Source of the DNA: Acidobacteriota bacterium
GTDB lineage: Bacteria > Acidobacteriota > Thermoanaerobaculia > Multivoradales > JAHEKO01
Reading direction: 5' to 3'
Length of the DNA: 16,934 nucleotides
NCBI GenBank assembly: GCA_029861655.1
Contig: JAOTZA010000033.1
Span: forward strand, 1-16,934
Below are positions 15,057 through 16,934 of the stretch, piece by piece; position 1 is the first letter of the stretch; every line of letters starts with the position of its first letter. The translations under genes were made by a program, and so were the position numbers. The notes under the pieces were generated by a model. That model ran no database searches and was not told where the DNA came from. It saw nothing but the letters and a program-made list of their open reading frames with translations.

Positions 15057-16934
15057 ATGGATTCGGACCTTCTTTCAAAGCCGGCAGACCCTTTTGTGGA
15101 ACGTCATATCGGCCCCACAACCGCCGACACCGAGTCGATGCTCGGCACCCTGGGTCTCGACTCACTCGACACGTTGGTCGAAGCGGTGGTGCCGCGCGGC
15201 ATCCGCACTCGCCAGCCTCTCCTTCTCAGCGAGCCCGAAGGCGAGCGGCGCCTGCTCGCCGAACTCGAGGCCATTGCGGGGAAGAACCATGTGTACCGCT
15301 CGTATATCGGAGCCGGTTACCACGAGGCGCTCCTACCCGGGGTCATCCGACGCAACGTGCTCGAAAACCCGGGGTGGTACACACAGTACACCCCCTACCA
15401 GGCCGAAATCGCCCAAGGACGACTGGAGGCACTGATCAACTTCCAGACCCTGATCACCGAACTGACGGCCTTGCCGGTGGCCAACGCCTCGCTTCTCGAC
15501 GAGGGGACGGCCGCCGCCGAGGCGATGGCGATGTGCTGGGCGAAGCAACGCCGCAAACGCAGTGTCTTTCTTGTCGACAGCGGTTGCCACCCGCAAACCC
15601 GCGCCGTGGTCGCGACCCGCGCTCGGCCCCTTGGCATCCGCGTCATGGAGGGAGACCCCCTCGACCCCGCAACGTACGCCGCCAAAACCGCCATCGAGAC
15701 CCATCTGATCGGTGCGCTGGTCCAGTACCCGGCGAGCGACGGTCGCATCGTCGACTTTTCTCCAGTCGCCGAGCGGCTTCACGCTGCCGGCGCGTTCCTG
15801 GTGACCGCCGCCGATCCCCTGGCGCTCGTGCTGCTACGGCCACCCGGCAAATTCGGCGCTGATATCGCCGTCGGCTCGAGCCAGCGTTTTGGAGTCCCCA
15901 TGATGGCGGGTGGCCCTCATGCCGGCTACATTTCCTGCCACGAAGAGCTCGAACGCCTGATCCCCGGCCGCATCGTCGGTGTTTCGCGAGACGCACAGGA
16001 CAACGCCGCGTTCCGGCTGGCGCTTCAGACCCGGGAGCAACACATCCGGCGAGGCAAGGCGACCAGCAATATCTGCACGGCCCAGGTCCTACCGGCCATC
16101 CTGGCGACGATGTACGCCGTCTACCATGGGCCGCAGGGTCTCGGTCGAATAGCCGGCAGGGTGCACGACGCGACTTGTCTTCTGGCTACCGCCCTCAAGC
16201 AGATGGGTCTCGAGCCGACTCATTGGCCGGTCTTCGACACTCTGCGGCTCGATCTCGAGGAGCCGATGTCGGCCGCTATCCACCGCGAGGCGGCAAAACG
16301 CCAGGTCAACTTGCGCGATCTTGGCAGCGGCTCGATCGGCGTGAGCCTCGACGAATCCGTAGAGCGACCCGAGCTCGAGACTTTGATCGAGATCTTTTCC
16401 CAGGGAGTGGGGGTAGTTCCGCCGGCCGCTGTCGAAGGCCTGGCGAACGACGTCGATCTCGACCTCCCGGAACTCCACAAGCGAAACGGCGCCATCCTCG
16501 AGCAACAGGTCTTCAACAGCTTCCATTCGGAGCACGAGATGCTTCGCTATCTGAACCGGCTAGAGCGCCGCGACCTCTCGTTGACCCACTCAATGATTCC
16601 ACTGGGCTCATGCACCATGAAGCTCAACGCAACCGCCGAGATGATTCCGGTCACCTGGCCGGAATTCGGCGCGATTCACCCCTTCGCCCCAGCGGAACAG
16701 CAAACCGGCTACAGACAGCTGATCGGTGATCTGGAGCGCTGGCTGGCCGATCTCACCGGAATGTCGGGTGTCTCGGTGCAACCCAACGCAGGATCGCAGG
16801 GCGAGTTGGCCGGTCTGCTGGTCATCCGCGGCTACCTCGAGAGCCGTGGTGACAGCGCCCGCAACGTCTGCCTCATCCCGACCTCGGCACACGGAACCAA
16901 CCCGGCGAGCGCCGTGATGGCAGGCTTCGAGGTA
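15057..16934 (+). CDS. gcvP: Glycine dehydrogenase (decarboxylating), P-protein, 3' end beyond the window
   Basis: GcvP decarboxylates glycine and passes the aminomethyl group to the lipoyl arm of GcvH in the glycine cleavage system. The frame is open for 626 codons to the window edge; complete fused P-proteins have about 950 residues. Visible landmarks are FVERHIGP near the start, TPYQAEIAQGRLEAL, SQRFGVPMMAGGPHAGY, LQTREQHIRRGKATSNICTAQ, SMIPLGSCTMKLNA, QPNAGSQGELAGLL and PTSAHGTNPASA. Both homologous halves are in one chain, so this is not the split gcvPA/gcvPB form. The window ends before the PLP-binding lysine (about residue 700 in E. coli). GGGAG at 15043-15047, nine bases before the ATG, is a good Shine-Dalgarno. 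No gcvT or gcvH lies upstream; they could lie downstream or elsewhere. Confidence 0.96.
   Translation, partial: MDSDLLSKPADPFVERHIGPTTADTESMLGTLGLDSLDTLVEAVVPRGIRTRQPLLLSEPEGERRLLAELEAIAGKNHVYRSYIGAGYHEALLPGVIRRNVLENPGWYTQYTPYQAEIAQGRLEALINFQTLITELTALPVANASLLDEGTAAAEAMAMCWAKQRRKRSVFLVDSGCHPQTRAVVATRARPLGIRVMEGDPLDPATYAAKTAIETHLIGALVQYPASDGRIVDFSPVAERLHAAGAFLVTAADPLALVLLRPPGKFGADIAVGSSQRFGVPMMAGGPHAGYISCHEELERLIPGRIVGVSRDAQDNAAFRLALQTREQHIRRGKATSNICTAQVLPAILATMYAVYHGPQGLGRIAGRVHDATCLLATALKQMGLEPTHWPVFDTLRLDLEEPMSAAIHREAAKRQVNLRDLGSGSIGVSLDESVERPELETLIEIFSQGVGVVPPAAVEGLANDVDLDLPELHKRNGAILEQQVFNSFHSEHEMLRYLNRLERRDLSLTHSMIPLGSCTMKLNATAEMIPVTWPEFGAIHPFAPAEQQTGYRQLIGDLERWLADLTGMSGVSVQPNAGSQGELAGLLVIRGYLESRGDSARNVCLIPTSAHGTNPASAVMAGFEV

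Noticed and set aside
14879..15862. A 327-codon plus-strand frame covering the gcvP promoter and 5' half
   Set aside because: It is Arg/Pro-rich without motifs, whereas the frame from 15057 has a Shine-Dalgarno and clear GcvP signatures throughout.

Overview
The window is GC-rich and densely coded DNA from a Gram-negative-type bacterium: it encodes a lipoprotein, periplasmic LysM and M23 proteins and an SppA protease. A Ser/Thr kinase, an FHA protein, EAL proteins and a TPR-sulfatase in one stretch recall Acidobacteriota or Myxococcota/deltaproteobacteria. This placement is an inference from gene content only. No rRNA, tRNA, CRISPR array, transposase or phage gene was seen.

Layout. (1) 1-317 is mostly non-coding, with a possible 5' end of a minus-strand gene at 1-45 and a short upstream ORF at 271-321. 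(2) 318-2363 (+) encodes a lipoprotein with TPRs fused to a sulfatase-like alkaline-phosphatase-superfamily domain; Thr sits at the usual Cys/Ser nucleophile position. (3) 6039-2461 (-) is a probable operon: a DUF3014 membrane-anchored protein, sppA, and an M23 peptidase whose GTG start overlaps the sppA stop. (4) 6106-7086 (+) is an aldo/keto reductase, convergent with (5) a LON N-terminal-domain protein (7773-7102, -).

(6) 7881-12967 (+) is a signalling cluster of three co-directional genes. They are a GAF-GGDEF-EAL protein with a degenerate GDDEF motif and an intact EAL domain, an FHA-EAL protein, and a membrane Ser/Thr kinase with a chemoreceptor-like sensor/HAMP front end. The last two overlap by one base (TGATG). 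Since FHA domains read phospho-threonine, this looks like a unit joining Ser/Thr phosphorylation to c-di-GMP turnover, and it is the most interesting part of the window. (7) Convergent with the kinase, 14880-13012 (-) encodes a secreted LysM-FecR-like protein with Ig/Fn3-like repeats, a possible envelope partner. (8) 15057 to the window end (+) is the 5' two thirds of gcvP, cut by the edge before the PLP lysine.

Regulatory signals: near-consensus promoters drive the LON-domain gene, the LysM-FecR gene and probably the GGDEF-EAL gene. A 7-bp inverted repeat spans the divergent promoters at 7798-7868. A hairpin ahead of sppA carries an anti-Shine-Dalgarno loop. Several genes seem to have very short leaders without a Shine-Dalgarno. 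No classical intrinsic terminator with a T-tract was found.
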